Origin: a virus
Reading direction: 5' to 3' (one strand)
Virus record (IMG/VR): IMGVR_UViG_3300020401_001540
Span: 1-64,000 of that record
Length of the DNA stretch: 64,000 nucleotides
In this document: positions 21,941 through 30,509 of the stretch, piece after piece
How positions within the stretch are numbered: position 1 is the first letter of the stretch
Layout: every line of letters begins with the position of its first letter
Position numbers and translations under genes: made by a program
The notes under the pieces: generated by a model
Seen by the model: only the letters and a program-made list of their open reading frames with translations
Told to the model about the DNA's origin: nothing
Databases searched by the model: none

Positions 21941-22569
21941 ATAGATTAGTAGCCTTTGGTTGTAGTCACACTTACGGCGAAGGTTTAAAGGATTGTTGGG
22001 TTAATGGGAAAGCAGGAAAACTTCCAAGCAAATATGCATGGCCTCAACTACTTGCAGATAGATTGAAAAGGAAGTGTTTTAATAAAGGTATGGAGGGTGC
22101 CTCTAATAAATTTATTTGGCATAAAATTTTAAACACAGAATTTACGGACAAAGACATTGTTGTAATCTTATGGACATATTATAACCGCACATGTATTTTA
22201 GAAAACAAAGATTCATTCCAAAGAATTATGGTAAGTGATGTTGACAATCCTTTTAGACCAGAACAAGAAAGATTGTTTGCAAAAAATTATTACGAAAATT
22301 ATTACACCGACTATGACGTGGTTACACACAGTATAGGATATTTTAATCATATTAAGAGTTACTTAGATAACCTAAAAGTAAAAAACTTTCATCTAATTAA
22401 TAAAGAACCTTTTGCAAGGCATCCTATTCCGGAATGGAATCAAGTTGTTTTACATCCTATAGACTTGCATTTTGATTTACCTCTCGCCGAAGATAACAAA
22501 CATCCTGGTGAGCAAGCACATCAATCGATAAGTGATCATGTATATTCTATAATCGACCAATCAAAGTAA
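21937..22569 (+). CDS. SGNH/GDSL-type hydrolase, copy 2
   Basis: A 210-residue paralogue of the preceding protein. Matching blocks: VAFGCSHTYGEGL, KGMEGASNKFIWHKIL and NKHPGEQAHQSI, with Asp/His near the end. The two genes overlap as ATGA, which is consistent with tandem duplication. The gene meets the minus-strand methyltransferase gene tail to tail with a 23-base overlap. Confidence 0.75.
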   Translation: MNRLVAFGCSHTYGEGLKDCWVNGKAGKLPSKYAWPQLLADRLKRKCFNKGMEGASNKFIWHKILNTEFTDKDIVVILWTYYNRTCILENKDSFQRIMVSDVDNPFRPEQERLFAKNYYENYYTDYDVVTHSIGYFNHIKSYLDNLKVKNFHLINKEPFARHPIPEWNQVVLHPIDLHFDLPLAEDNKHPGEQAHQSISDHVYSIIDQSK

Positions 22570-23224
22570 ATCTTGTACCTCTTGGATCTGGTACTTCATC
22601 TTCAATTAATACCTCAGCGTTTTCAGGTAACTGGTCTTTGAACTCTTGTATAGTGTGTACACAATTTGTATGTGTAGGTATATCAAACATAGCATTTGAT
22701 TGAAAAGCAAAGTAAGCTGGCGATACTCTACTCCACCAAGGATTTTTGTACTTGGGCCAAGGTCCCCATTCCTTCATAGGAGCCATGTGTTCACAAGATG
22801 TATTAATAAACAAATCGCATGTCGTATATTGATCTCTGTATTTTTCAAAAACATCACCCGTAATAAAATCTATATCGAATCCTTTAAACAATTCATATTT
22901 GGCTCGGTATATTACATCAGAATCAACATCGATACAAGTAATTTTTTTTACTTCGTTATAGAAAGCAGGTATTAAAATACTGCCATACCAACTACCCATT
23001 ATAACTATTTCCGAATCTTTGTTTAAAAAATTTAAACTTTTAATATGATCAATTAAATTCAATTTTGATAAAAACTGATTTGAACTGAAACTATCTAACA
23101 CATCTTTTTGTCTTAGTTGCCTTAGCCTATTCTTATCTGCATCAGGCGTATTTGCAAAGTCACGCATTTCTTGTGTAACTAAATTATCAATTATTGTTTG
23201 TAATTGTTTTACATCTATCGCCAT
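22547..23224 (-). CDS. SAM-dependent methyltransferase-like protein
   Basis: A 225-residue protein with a Rossmann-like methyltransferase core: VIMGSWYGSILIP (glycine-rich loop), KITCIDVDSDVI (acidic residue binding the SAM ribose), DIDFITGDVFEKY and DLFINTSCEHM, the last resembling the motif IV region. The N-terminal 65 residues are helical. It is the final gene of the 16-gene minus-strand operon. Substrate unknown. Confidence 0.65.
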   Translation of the reverse strand: MAIDVKQLQTIIDNLVTQEMRDFANTPDADKNRLRQLRQKDVLDSFSSNQFLSKLNLIDHIKSLNFLNKDSEIVIMGSWYGSILIPAFYNEVKKITCIDVDSDVIYRAKYELFKGFDIDFITGDVFEKYRDQYTTCDLFINTSCEHMAPMKEWGPWPKYKNPWWSRVSPAYFAFQSNAMFDIPTHTNCVHTIQEFKDQLPENAEVLIEDEVPDPRGTRFTLIGRL

Positions 23225-23946
23225 TTTACTACATCCTGTATTGGTGGTTTACGATCTGTTCCTTTATTATCATGGTCTATTAGCCATTGGTATCTATAAT
23301 ATTCTCCGTATCCTATTGACATAATAGAATGAACTTTTGCCAATTGATTTTCGTTGTCATACCACAACCAAGGCGTGTCTTTCCATTTATAGGGTCTTTT
23401 AGGAAGGCATGCACAATATGATACATCAATTCCTTGTTCTAAACATAAAACTGTTAAGGCTTGTGCAAATAAACCAACTTCAAAGCTAGTGCTTTCTGCT
23501 ATGTGCTCTACTTTATCTACTTCACATTGTTCGGCATAATGGCCTTCTACTCTTACTTTTTCCTTGTAAAACTCATTAGGCTCAGGTACAACTCTTGAAG
23601 CAAATACTATCAAGTGTGAATTTTCTAATACGTGTGCATATGAGGGATTAATTTCAAACTTATATTCTACCTTCATTTTAGGATTAGCTTTTGTGTCTAC
23701 TTCAAGACCTTTCTCATCATAACGAATGTGATTACCTACTACTTTGTCATATATAATTTTTTTTCTTTTATCACCAGGACCCAAAACGTTTACAGTATAT
23801 GGCATAAAATTATTCTTTGATGGAGAAACTTTCCATGCTTTATAGAGTATTTTTGATAAAACATCATCAGATACATTTTTGTCACTGTATCTTAACACAT
23901 GATGTCTTTTTTCCAATGTAGTGAGTATGTCTTTTTTCTTACTCAT
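23215..23946 (-). CDS. Nitroreductase-family protein (paralogue A)
   Basis: A 243-residue nitroreductase-like protein: RHHVLRYSDKNVSDD at the N-terminus, AWKVSPSKNNFMPY (FMN phosphate site, PSxxNxxP), and STSFEVGLFAQALTVLCLEQGIDVSYC, the Gly-rich family helix, ending in HSIMSIGYGE. The start is ATG 23946, with GGAGT upstream, overlapping the carbamoyltransferase stop as ATGA. It is clearly related to the protein encoded at 26263-26910 three genes upstream; the two bracket the carbamoyltransferase and a radical SAM gene. Confidence 0.75.
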   Translation of the reverse strand: MSKKKDILTTLEKRHHVLRYSDKNVSDDVLSKILYKAWKVSPSKNNFMPYTVNVLGPGDKRKKIIYDKVVGNHIRYDEKGLEVDTKANPKMKVEYKFEINPSYAHVLENSHLIVFASRVVPEPNEFYKEKVRVEGHYAEQCEVDKVEHIAESTSFEVGLFAQALTVLCLEQGIDVSYCACLPKRPYKWKDTPWLWYDNENQLAKVHSIMSIGYGEYYRYQWLIDHDNKGTDRKPPIQDVVKWR

Positions 23947-25421
23947 TTTTTCATACTCCAATCATTTATCACTAACATATCTAAATCAGTTTTATTAAAA
24001 GTTTCAATTGCATCTTGTGGTGTTTCAACAATAGGCTCTTGACAGTTAAAACTTGTATTCAGGACCATAGGAATTCCTGTAAGTTTATAAAATTCATTTA
24101 TTAGATCGTAATATAGTTCATTTTCCGATCTCTTGACTGTTTGTATTCTAGCAGTGCCGTCAATATGAGTTACGCCTGGAATCTCGCCAGATGTCACTGG
24201 CATAATTCTTGACATGTATGGACTTGGCTGGTTAGTATCAAAATAATCTTGATAATGTTCATATAACACACTTGGTGCAAATGGTCTAAAGTCTTCACGT
24301 TTTTTAATCTTACTGTTGATTACATCTTTGATATTTGGATTCCTCGGATCTGCTAGTATGCTTCTATTTCCTAATGCACGGTTGCCGCTTTCGCTTTTAC
24401 CTTGAAACCAACCCACTATTTTTCCATCAGCAATAGCTTGTGCAACTTCCTTCATATCTAATTTGTTTTTACCTTTGTACTCATATTCTTTGCCTGCATA
24501 CACTGTTGGTATATGTACTTCGCCTTCTAAAAAATATTTGGCATGCATATATGTGCCTAGTGCTTGTCCTTCATCTCCTACCGCAGGAGGCACATGTACA
24601 TTCTTATAATGTTTTGTAAGTTCTTCGTTCATATATCCGTTATATGCTACGCCGCCAGCTACACATATATTTTCGCTTGACTTCAACGGATAGACAAATT
24701 GTTTTACCAAATCAATAGTAACTTTCTGTAGTGTAAATGCAATATCTTCTCTAGCTACTCGTTCTATTACCTTATGTGAGAATTTAGGCAACGTGTGATT
24801 AGGATCCATTAGATATGCTTCTATCATTGCGTGGGCTCTGTGATTGTATGCGCCATAACCTGCTAGTCCCATTACCTTTCCTGCATCTAAATATTTGAAG
24901 CCTATATCCTGAGATAATCTATTCCATAAACCACCAATTGGTATTTTTTTACTCAGATCAGTAATATCTCCTTGGGAATTAATAAAGATACAACTAAATT
25001 TCCAACCTCTTCCGTCTATAGCAAGAACATCAGATTGTTCATAGCCACTGCTTAATAGTGCGTAAGTGCCGTGTGATTGATGGTGATCAATGTAATATAC
25101 ATTGTCACGATAGTATGGTTCCCAAATATTTCTTGGCTTGAATTTTGTAAATTCTTGATCAACAAAATGCTCATTAATAAGTTCTTCAACAAATTGATAT
25201 CCTAAATTGGATATTGTAAATGCAAATTGATTATCTGCGTCTCTTGATTTATACTTTGGTAATACATGTTCCATAAAAAATTGTTTACTAGGATTAGGAT
25301 CGTGCGGCCAATCATAATTTAAATTATGCTTGCGTCTGTTATGACGTTCTATTTGATTATGAAACGTGCCATCATATGTGTTATGGTCATGTATGTTTAG
25401 TGCTACTGAATAAATGTTCAT
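23943..25421 (-). CDS. O-carbamoyltransferase (NodU/CmcH/TobZ family)
   Basis: A 492-residue carbamoyltransferase that moves a carbamoyl group from carbamoyl phosphate via carbamoyl-adenylate to a hydroxyl of a sugar or antibiotic. The N-terminal Kae1-like domain has YYIDHHQSH (metal histidines), VLAIDGRGW and CVAGGVAYNGYMNE; the C-terminal domain has GNRALGNRSILADPR, KKREDFRPFAPSVL and MVLNTSFNCQEPIV, all hallmark stretches. It is close to full length for the family. Overlaps of four bases with both neighbours place it inside the operon. The acceptor is likely a hydroxylated glycan or small molecule made by the other gene products. Confidence 0.9.
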   Translation of the reverse strand: MNIYSVALNIHDHNTYDGTFHNQIERHNRRKHNLNYDWPHDPNPSKQFFMEHVLPKYKSRDADNQFAFTISNLGYQFVEELINEHFVDQEFTKFKPRNIWEPYYRDNVYYIDHHQSHGTYALLSSGYEQSDVLAIDGRGWKFSCIFINSQGDITDLSKKIPIGGLWNRLSQDIGFKYLDAGKVMGLAGYGAYNHRAHAMIEAYLMDPNHTLPKFSHKVIERVAREDIAFTLQKVTIDLVKQFVYPLKSSENICVAGGVAYNGYMNEELTKHYKNVHVPPAVGDEGQALGTYMHAKYFLEGEVHIPTVYAGKEYEYKGKNKLDMKEVAQAIADGKIVGWFQGKSESGNRALGNRSILADPRNPNIKDVINSKIKKREDFRPFAPSVLYEHYQDYFDTNQPSPYMSRIMPVTSGEIPGVTHIDGTARIQTVKRSENELYYDLINEFYKLTGIPMVLNTSFNCQEPIVETPQDAIETFNKTDLDMLVINDWSMKK

Positions 25422-26254
25422 TGTTCTAATGCTATTTTTTCTAAAATTTCTAATCTACGTTTTGCAGGTCTTGGTGGAATAATATCCATACAAATTTTAC
25501 AATAACTTTCAAATTGAAACAAATCAAAATTCATCATTTTATCTATGTTTTCTTTTGTAACGTCAAAGGCTCTTGAGCCATTAATTACCTTTCTACTGCA
25601 ATGTCTTATCTTTTGAATTTCAAAATCAATTACAGGAACCAAAGGGAACTTTGCACATACCCTTCTGTCTAGTTCCGGTGCTTGTACCATTTCGTGATCA
25701 CTAAAAAAGTCAGGAGATCTTGAATTGTATTCTTTGAATTCTGTGTTTTTATGATCAATAATACTAAGATCATGTTTATCTCTATATGCAAAATATCCTG
25801 GTGTTTCGATTATAAGATTGTAATTATTTAAATCATTAGGCTCAAACCAATCATAGTTTCCTAATTTTTCAATTCGGTCTTCATAAAAGTCAAGTATAAG
25901 GTGTTCAATATATATAATCTCAGGATCTTCTAATATTTCTGGATAAAACTTCCTAACAAGTGAGTTTGATAAAACCTGTATTTGAAGATTTTCATACTTT
26001 TTTATTTCTGCTATTACTTCATTAAGATTTTTTATAAGTCCAGGTTCGCCTCCCAGTAAACAAATTCTAGTCTTGTATGGGCTTAAATACTGGCATGTTC
26101 TACGTAGAAAATCCATGTCTACTGTCAAATAACGCATTTCCAATGTCCATGCTGTACAATAGTGGCATGACTTGTTACAAGACTTTGACAGATAAAAGTC
26201 CACTGTAAGATAATCCGAATTCTTCAAATCAGCTAGAGTATTGATTTTTTTCAT
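25418..26254 (-). CDS. Radical SAM protein with C-terminal cysteine cluster
   Basis: A 278-residue radical SAM enzyme. The cluster motif is at Cys26, Cys30, Cys33 (CNKSCHYC); LLGGEPG follows as the SAM motif, and LSNSLV on the next strand. C-terminal cysteines in RRVCAKFP, RHCSRK and CKICMDIIPP look like an auxiliary iron-sulfur site. It overlaps the carbamoyltransferase gene by four bases. The CHYC form and short C-terminal domain resemble phage and biosynthetic SPASM-type enzymes; substrate unknown. Confidence 0.8.
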   Translation of the reverse strand: MKKINTLADLKNSDYLTVDFYLSKSCNKSCHYCTAWTLEMRYLTVDMDFLRRTCQYLSPYKTRICLLGGEPGLIKNLNEVIAEIKKYENLQIQVLSNSLVRKFYPEILEDPEIIYIEHLILDFYEDRIEKLGNYDWFEPNDLNNYNLIIETPGYFAYRDKHDLSIIDHKNTEFKEYNSRSPDFFSDHEMVQAPELDRRVCAKFPLVPVIDFEIQKIRHCSRKVINGSRAFDVTKENIDKMMNFDLFQFESYCKICMDIIPPRPAKRRLEILEKIALEQ

Positions 26255-26262
26255 ACTAATAT

Positions 26263-26910
26263 TTACTTTACGATACTGACGATTTCATCAAGAGTTGGCC
26301 GGGGGTTCTCCGGATCTTGCCAAGTATAAACTTTACCTTTGCCGATAGTCATTATCATAATAGGAGTTTCAGTAACGAAAGGTAATGTTTTCCAATTTTC
26401 TTTATTATTTCTAAAACATCCTGTATAACAGGAATCAATATTTTTTTGTAAAAGATAATACTGTAAAGCATTACAAAATAATCCAACTTCAAAACTTGCT
26501 ATAGAATTAATTGCATCCTGTTTTTTGGGATCCATTTGTTCCGCTACATGGCCTTTATCTAATCTTTTCTGTTGGCAAACATTTGGTTTTGTAACCAATC
26601 GTTGTGTTATGATTAAGGCATAAGAACAATTAGTAATACTATGGTAACTAGGAGGACGGTGCTCATATCTTTTAATTAATTGTTCATCGGATAAATTATC
26701 AACAGTACCTTCATTTCTAAGACACATGGCATAAAGTTTATCTTTCCATTCTTGGGCATCTGGGCCTATTACATGTATGCGATAAGGCATAAAGTTTTGT
26801 TTAGAGGGAGTAACTTTCCAAGCTTCATTGAACGACTCAGTAACTTCTTTCTCAATGTCAACGCTATTATCATAGGCATCCACATGTTTTCTGTTTGTAA
26901 AAAAGTCCAT
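26263..26910 (-). CDS. Nitroreductase-family protein (paralogue B)
   Basis: A 215-residue nitroreductase-like protein with AWKVTPSKQNFMPYRIHVIGP (given here as its core PSKQNFMPY), SIASFEVGLFCNALQYYLL and the final IMIMTIGKGK. It shares these segments with the protein at 23215-23946. It sits one base from the aminotransferase gene and eight from the radical SAM gene. Keeping two paralogues in one operon suggests a heteromer or two successive redox steps. Confidence 0.75.
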   Translation of the reverse strand: MDFFTNRKHVDAYDNSVDIEKEVTESFNEAWKVTPSKQNFMPYRIHVIGPDAQEWKDKLYAMCLRNEGTVDNLSDEQLIKRYEHRPPSYHSITNCSYALIITQRLVTKPNVCQQKRLDKGHVAEQMDPKKQDAINSIASFEVGLFCNALQYYLLQKNIDSCYTGCFRNNKENWKTLPFVTETPIMIMTIGKGKVYTWQDPENPRPTLDEIVSIVK

Positions 26911-26911
26911 C

Positions 26912-27985
26912 TTAAAAACTTTCTTTGACTATTTTTATAATCTTGGCAATTTCTTCTTCTTTAAGATACGCATGGATAGGTAAAGATAGGACAGTATCAG
27001 CAACAAGACTGCTATTTACACAGTCATCTTTTTTGTATTCTATATTTTTGTACATAGAATTATTTGAAAGTGTAGTTTCATAATGTATACTAGCACCCAA
27101 CGCATTTTTTATTTTCTTTCTTGTATCTTTGTTTTCTAATCTTATAACGTATTTGTGAAAATTGTGTTCTTGTTCTTCTATAGGATTTTGTGTGACTATA
27201 GGCAGATCTTTAAGTTCTTCGCTATATCTTTTAGCAATGTCTTGCCTTGTTTTTTGTGTGTTTAACATGTTTTTCAATCTTTGTTCTATGATCCAAGAAT
27301 TGAAAACATACATTCTTGAATTATATCCTAACATAGAAAAGTCTTTATCCTTACCGTGACGTCTTAGTTTTTTGACTAATTCAGCTTTGCTCTCATTATT
27401 AGTCATGAACACACCTCCGCCATTTATTCCAGCAACAACTTTATTTGTGTTAAAACTAAAAGAACTGCAATGTCCGACACTCCCTGCTTTTGTGCCTTTG
27501 AAGCTAGAACCTATGCTTTGTGCGGCATCTTCAATAAAGTAAATTTTGTGTTCCTTACAATACTCAATAACATCAGTAACGTCAACCATGTTGCCAAAAA
27601 GATGTGTATATATGATTGCTTTTGTCTTTTCTGTTTTCATTTTTTTGATACTATCTAAACTTATATGATATGAGTCTAGGTCTATATCACAGAACACAGG
27701 AGTTGCACCAACCATACTAATACAAGATGATGTTGATATCCAACTAAAATCAGTGACTAGTACCTCATCTCCCGGACCTATTCCGTGACTTAATAAACTG
27801 AAAGCTAAAGCATCAGTTGCTGTAGCCACCGACACCACATGCGGCCTTCCAGATAGATTTGAAATATATTTTTCAAAGTCTTCCGTGTTCTCATAGTTTG
27901 TTTGACTCATAAACTTATCAAACAGTTCTGCGTATTCTTTTTTATTTTCTTGGTATTCTCTATCCCATCCTTCGTATGCAATCAT
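26912..27985 (-). CDS. DegT/DnrJ/EryC1-type sugar aminotransferase
   Basis: A 357-residue PLP enzyme that usually transfers an amino group to a keto-sugar nucleotide during synthesis of aminosugars in surface glycans or antibiotics. Seen: ATATDALAFSLLSHGIGPGDEVLVTDFSW opening (family hallmark GDEV region), FIEDAAQSIGSSF with the PLP-binding aspartate, SFNTNKVVAG with the Schiff-base lysine at about residue 182, and NFHKYVIRL towards the end. Complete in length. It lies in the middle of the long operon beside carbamoyltransferase and glycosyltransferase genes, which supports sugar work. Confidence 0.85.
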   Translation of the reverse strand: MIAYEGWDREYQENKKEYAELFDKFMSQTNYENTEDFEKYISNLSGRPHVVSVATATDALAFSLLSHGIGPGDEVLVTDFSWISTSSCISMVGATPVFCDIDLDSYHISLDSIKKMKTEKTKAIIYTHLFGNMVDVTDVIEYCKEHKIYFIEDAAQSIGSSFKGTKAGSVGHCSSFSFNTNKVVAGINGGGVFMTNNESKAELVKKLRRHGKDKDFSMLGYNSRMYVFNSWIIEQRLKNMLNTQKTRQDIAKRYSEELKDLPIVTQNPIEEQEHNFHKYVIRLENKDTRKKIKNALGASIHYETTLSNNSMYKNIEYKKDDCVNSSLVADTVLSLPIHAYLKEEEIAKIIKIVKESF

Positions 27986-28324
27986 TTATATTTCCCTTAC
28001 ATGTTTAAATTTTTTGTTAGAAGTATCGACGTGTTCATCTCTTCTAACACCTTTTCCTTTTTCTTTTATTGAACATACTTGCATACACGCTGGAGGTCCA
28101 ACGTGTCTTTTTAAGTTCTTATAAAATCTTGCCCATTCTTTTTTTGCTAAAATTTCTTTAATACTTTCATTGTCATCTAACTTACTTACAGCCATTAATT
28201 TTTGAAATTCTGGATCATTAGTTGTAGGCGGATCATCGCAATAACAACACGGTAGCAAGTAACCTTCGTTTGTCACTGCAAAAGGAAATCCGTTGAAACA
28301 TGCTGGGTTCAATCTTACATTCAT
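27986..28324 (-). CDS. SPASM-like domain as a separate protein
   Basis: A 112-residue protein that looks like a free-standing C-terminal auxiliary domain of a radical SAM enzyme: NPACFNGFPFAVTNEGYLLPCCYCDDPP has the arrangement of cysteines and the Gly-x-x-x-PCC pattern of SPASM domains, of which the key parts are ACFNG and LLPCCYC; more cysteines follow in PPACMQVC. The gene starts in the stop of the radical SAM core gene (ATGA overlap), in a different frame. In most relatives the two parts are one polypeptide, so this is either a natural split or a frameshift. Confidence 0.7.
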   Translation of the reverse strand: MNVRLNPACFNGFPFAVTNEGYLLPCCYCDDPPTTNDPEFQKLMAVSKLDDNESIKEILAKKEWARFYKNLKRHVGPPACMQVCSIKEKGKGVRRDEHVDTSNKKFKHVREI

Positions 28325-28965
28325 TTTCGTTTTACTTCCCTTACTTCCAAACTATATTGGTCTAAAGTTGGTTTAAAAGGATCGTTAGGACCTCGCCACC
28401 TTGAACTTATTAACTTGTAAAAATCAACACCAATGGAATCAGCCATATCAATTGCCTCGTCTATATCATTTTGATTATATTTAAACACTATGTATTGCCA
28501 AGTAGGTTTTACTTTTAGATAATTTACCGATTCTTTCATAATATTGAACAGCTTTTCGCCGTCTTGATTAATTCTATATTGATGACTATCTTTTGGCAAG
28601 CCATCTATACTGAATACCCATTGGGCATAAGGGTGTGCCTCAAATGCTTTTATATACCATTTTAAAGATTTGACTGATGAAGCATTATGTATTTCTACTC
28701 TTACTTCACGATCATAGCACTTTTTTAAAAATTCTATAAATCTTGGATGATGTACTGGGTCAGATAACTGTCCTTCAAAATCTATTTTCATCATAAAATT
28801 TAAAATTTTTTCAAAATTACTATCTGAAAGATCATGACCAGGAACCTTCAATCCTCTATACCTATACAAAAATTGTCTTGGACAATTAGGACATTCTATT
28901 GCACATCTGTGGGTAAGGTCTAAGTTTACAGCACGTCTGTTAAAAAATGGATTGTTTCTATTCAT
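28321..28965 (-). CDS. Radical SAM core protein lacking its own SPASM domain
   Basis: A 214-residue radical SAM core. The cluster motif is Cys21, Cys25, Cys28 (CAIECPNC) close to the N-terminus; the following strands (FEGQLSDPVHHP, WVFSIDGLP, TWQYIVFKYNQND) fit the partial barrel. It ends right where the SPASM domain usually begins, and that domain is encoded by the next, overlapping gene. The start is ATG 28965; the upstream TTG is ignored. Likely substrates for this class are peptides or sugars. Confidence 0.75.
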   Translation of the reverse strand: MNRNNPFFNRRAVNLDLTHRCAIECPNCPRQFLYRYRGLKVPGHDLSDSNFEKILNFMMKIDFEGQLSDPVHHPRFIEFLKKCYDREVRVEIHNASSVKSLKWYIKAFEAHPYAQWVFSIDGLPKDSHQYRINQDGEKLFNIMKESVNYLKVKPTWQYIVFKYNQNDIDEAIDMADSIGVDFYKLISSRWRGPNDPFKPTLDQYSLEVREVKRK

Positions 28966-29812
28966 CAAATTGTCCTAATGCTTGTTCAATAGCTGTTATA
29001 TCAGGTGTGCTTGGTTGTCTATTCCAATAAACATTTCCACCATCATTCATATTTTTGTCTCTTGCATAAATTACATTTTTATTAAAGTATTTACATTCTT
29101 GGAAAATCCTTGGTGCTGGATCAAATGTATCTTTTGTGTACACATAGGTATCGAACAAACTCATTAAATTTTTTACAGGAACAAATATATTGTTGTTTTT
29201 AGGATTTATGTAATCAGCATCATAAGTTAAAATACCATGATCTGGGTATTGATCAATTACTTTTTCTACTGTTGCATAATATTTGTCATTAGTTCCCAAG
29301 AATAAGTGTTTGAATTGTATATTATCTTTGTGTGGTTTATATATTTCAAAATTAATTGTTTTTTCAAAATGTATACCTACGCCTTCTGGATATACTTGTT
29401 TATCACATAAGTCAACTATCTTTGCAGGATCATAAAATTTTACAGCCAAAGGATATTTTGCAGGGTGATTTTCCGAATACACGCTTATTAGATTGCCACC
29501 GAACAAGGTTCTAAGGATCATTTGCTGTTGAATTGTGTAACTATCAAAGTCTTGGTAACTGAGAGTCATCATACTCCTACCCATAATTAGTGTAGCGTCA
29601 CCTGTCCAACCGTCTAATGAATTAAACAGAACATTATGTTGGTGTATGTATTTGTATTTTAACACGTTAAGATAATCTTGTTGAGTAAAATTTCTGTGTG
29701 TAATAACTATAACTCTTGCCTTTATTCCTTTGCTATTTAGATATGAACAATATTCATAACTATAATAAAACAATCCATCTACAGGTTTACTTGTTACAAC
29801 TATATTAAGCAT
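28958..29812 (-). CDS. GT-B-like protein, possible glycosyltransferase
   Basis: A 284-residue protein that I cannot assign firmly. The opening MLNIVVTSKPVDGLFYYSYEYC and the KGIKARVIVITH strand resemble the first Rossmann fold of GT-B glycosyltransferases, and FDPAPRIFQECKYFNKNVIY near the end (key part APRIFQEC) fits the second fold, where the nucleotide sugar binds. It overlaps genes for a GT-A-like protein and the radical SAM core. A glycosyltransferase is the best guess. Confidence 0.5.
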   Translation of the reverse strand: MLNIVVTSKPVDGLFYYSYEYCSYLNSKGIKARVIVITHRNFTQQDYLNVLKYKYIHQHNVLFNSLDGWTGDATLIMGRSMMTLSYQDFDSYTIQQQMILRTLFGGNLISVYSENHPAKYPLAVKFYDPAKIVDLCDKQVYPEGVGIHFEKTINFEIYKPHKDNIQFKHLFLGTNDKYYATVEKVIDQYPDHGILTYDADYINPKNNNIFVPVKNLMSLFDTYVYTKDTFDPAPRIFQECKYFNKNVIYARDKNMNDGGNVYWNRQPSTPDITAIEQALGQFDE

Positions 29813-30509
29813 TGAATTGTTCCTTTAACCAATCAAAGTTGTTTATCAGCCGAAGATCAGTCCTCCGAGAAAAGCCAAACTCCATACCAGCGGTAGCGCC
29901 TGCCAAAGCATATTCGCCATACTGTCTATCGTGTCCCACGGTTGTCCAAGTTTTGAGTCTTTCATTTGTTTCCTCCTCGTTTTGTCTTTCAATTGTTTTA
30001 CTTGCTAATTTTGCACACTCTCTAAATGCACTTTTCCATGTGTTAAAAGGATCTGTGTTAAATGCAGTAATATTTGATATTGTGTCTATAACTTGAAAAT
30101 TTTTTGATATACTTGTTGTCATGTCATTTGTGTTTGTATCCATTTTTAGTGTTTTGTGTTTAGGTAATATTTTAACACCTCCGTAACCATATACTAGATC
30201 ATTAATAGGATTTACACTTTTATATACGAACACTGTGCTTTCATTCCTATCTTTATCTGTCAAAGGTGTAGGTACAATAAAATTAAATTTAAAATTTAAA
30301 TCAACTACAGCGTCACCGTCAACTACATAAAAATAATTTGTGTTTGCAATTTCAGCCGCTTTAACATGAGCTTGATGTATTCCTTTTACTCCATCAACTC
30401 TTTTTACTTTGGCTCCTAATGTTCCAGTGTAATTGAACCTACCATAGAGATTACTGTAGTTTTGTTCAGCATTAGGTTCATTATAAGATATAAAGATTAT
30501 ATCATACAT
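29805..30509 (-). CDS. GT-A-like glycosyltransferase, paralogue 1
   Basis: A 234-residue protein beginning YDIIFISYNEPNAEQNY, with FYVVDGDAVVD near residue 65 as the DxD metal/nucleotide-sugar motif, and YGYGGVKILPKH further on, which would be part of the acceptor or nucleotide pocket. These three segments are shared with the protein encoded at 31843-32745. The pair brackets the large radical SAM gene. It is probably a cytoplasmic glycosyltransferase; donor and acceptor unknown. Confidence 0.65.
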   Translation of the reverse strand: MYDIIFISYNEPNAEQNYSNLYGRFNYTGTLGAKVKRVDGVKGIHQAHVKAAEIANTNYFYVVDGDAVVDLNFKFNFIVPTPLTDKDRNESTVFVYKSVNPINDLVYGYGGVKILPKHKTLKMDTNTNDMTTSISKNFQVIDTISNITAFNTDPFNTWKSAFRECAKLASKTIERQNEEETNERLKTWTTVGHDRQYGEYALAGATAGMEFGFSRRTDLRLINNFDWLKEQFNA

